The notes beneath the pieces were generated by a model that saw only the letters and a program-made list of their open reading frames with translations, was not told where the DNA came from and did no database searches. A program made the translations under genes and the position numbers. A stretch of 64,000 bases of DNA from Micromonospora humi (GTDB lineage Bacteria > Actinomycetota > Actinomycetes > Mycobacteriales > Micromonosporaceae), in assembly GCF_900090105.1 (NCBI RefSeq), contig NZ_FMDM01000006.1, positions 326,080-390,079 on the forward strand. The letters run 5' to 3'. Positions within the stretch are counted from its first letter, which is position 1. Every line of letters begins with the position of its first letter. Shown here piece by piece: positions 62,500 through 64,000 of this stretch.

Positions 62500-62937
62500 G
62501 TGAACGCCACCGCCACCGCACTCGGCATCCGCGAGGTGTCGGAGCTGACCGGCCTGACCCTCGACACCCTGCGCTGGTATGAGCGTGAGGGCCTGATCCC
62601 GCTGGTGAAGCGGTCCTCGGACGGCCGCCGCCGGTACGGGCCGGCGGCCGTCCGCTTCGTCCGGCTGGTGCAGGCGTTGCGCCGTACCGGCATGCCGATC
62701 GCCGAGATCCGCCACTTCGTGATGCTCGGCCCCGGCACCCCGGAGCATTCCGCGCAGCGGCTGCGAATCCTTCAGGAGCAGGAGGTGCGACTGCACCGAC
62801 GGCGTGCCGAGCTGGACGAGGACCTGCGGGTGATGCGGCACAAGATGGCGGATTTCCGGGACCTGATGGCGCACGGCCGCACCTGCGAGGACGACGACCT
62901 GCCCGACGACTGTGGTGGCCCACCGCCGGAGCGGTGA
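62500..62937 (+). CDS. MerR-family transcriptional regulator
   Basis: A 145-residue regulator from a GTG start. The MerR winged helix-turn-helix is complete (IREVSELTGLTLDTLRWYER, then EGLIPLVKRSSDGRRRYG), followed by the dimerisation coiled coil (RLRILQEQEVRLHRRRAELD). It probably regulates the preceding dehydrogenase gene. Only one Cys pair lies near the C-terminus, so the inducer class is unclear. Confidence 0.92.
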   Translation: MNATATALGIREVSELTGLTLDTLRWYEREGLIPLVKRSSDGRRRYGPAAVRFVRLVQALRRTGMPIAEIRHFVMLGPGTPEHSAQRLRILQEQEVRLHRRRAELDEDLRVMRHKMADFRDLMAHGRTCEDDDLPDDCGGPPPER

Positions 62938-62951
62938 GCCACCACGGGTCG

Positions 62952-64000
<1,049 letters not shown>

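Overview
The DNA is high-GC with GC-rich third codon positions. It carries actinomycete hallmarks: replication-relaxation proteins, helix-turn-helix/TPR regulators, and a secreted family-10 xylanase with a ricin-type carbohydrate module. It most resembles a Micromonosporaceae chromosome (Micromonospora or a close relative). That placement is inferred from gene content, not from a marker gene.

The main result is that most of the window is one integrated block of about 54.4 kb inside a tRNA-Lys(UUU) gene. The 5' half of the tRNA lies at 4372-4416 and the 3' half at 58764-58806. They share a 16-bp core, ACTTTTAATCCATAGG, at 4401-4416 and 58764-58779, and removing everything between rebuilds a normal 72-nt tRNA. 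Neither junction restores the tRNA. The block carries its own complete tRNA-Lys(UUU) of different sequence at 36683-36755.

Outside the block on the left (1-4371) is a LacI-controlled sugar ABC transporter operon with four overlapping genes. Outside on the right (58807-64000) are a methyltransferase, a secreted beta-sandwich-like protein, a zinc alcohol dehydrogenase, a MerR regulator and a partial GH10 xylanase.

Inside the block, from left to right: (1) 4.5-21 kb is a defence island. It holds a translationally coupled HerA-NurA-adenine methylase operon, a pPIWI-RE (Argonaute-like) three-gene island (nuclease, DinG-type helicase, PIWI protein), and a nuclease/helicase pair resembling Hachiman HamA-HamB. 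(2) 21-29 kb is a replication/integration module: two replication-relaxation proteins, a sigma-like protein, a 2-kb repeat-rich non-coding stretch, an excisionase-like gene and a tyrosine integrase. (3) 29-33.6 kb is an array of small metabolic or unknown cargo genes with recurring short repeats at gene ends. (4) 33.6-36.8 kb is an OLD-family nuclease followed by the tRNA-Lys. (5) 36.9-50.2 kb is a candidate natural-product locus. One arm has an amino-acid permease, an acetamidase/formamidase and a GPP34 protein. The divergent arm has a radical SAM enzyme, an archaeal-type SAM synthetase, two methyltransferases, a PhyH dioxygenase and an ATP-grasp-like protein, with a convergent second glutamyl-tRNA synthetase. 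(6) 50.3-58.5 kb holds a phosphotransferase/regulator pair, a decayed PIN-like gene, unknown genes, and a Panacea-MazF-like toxin-antitoxin pair next to the right attachment site.

Three genes show apparent indels or stops (the nuclease of the pPIWI-RE island, a GNAT acetyltransferase, and the PIN-like gene). No conjugation ATPase of the TraB/FtsK type was recognised, so the block may be a composite or a mobilisable element rather than a self-transmissible one.
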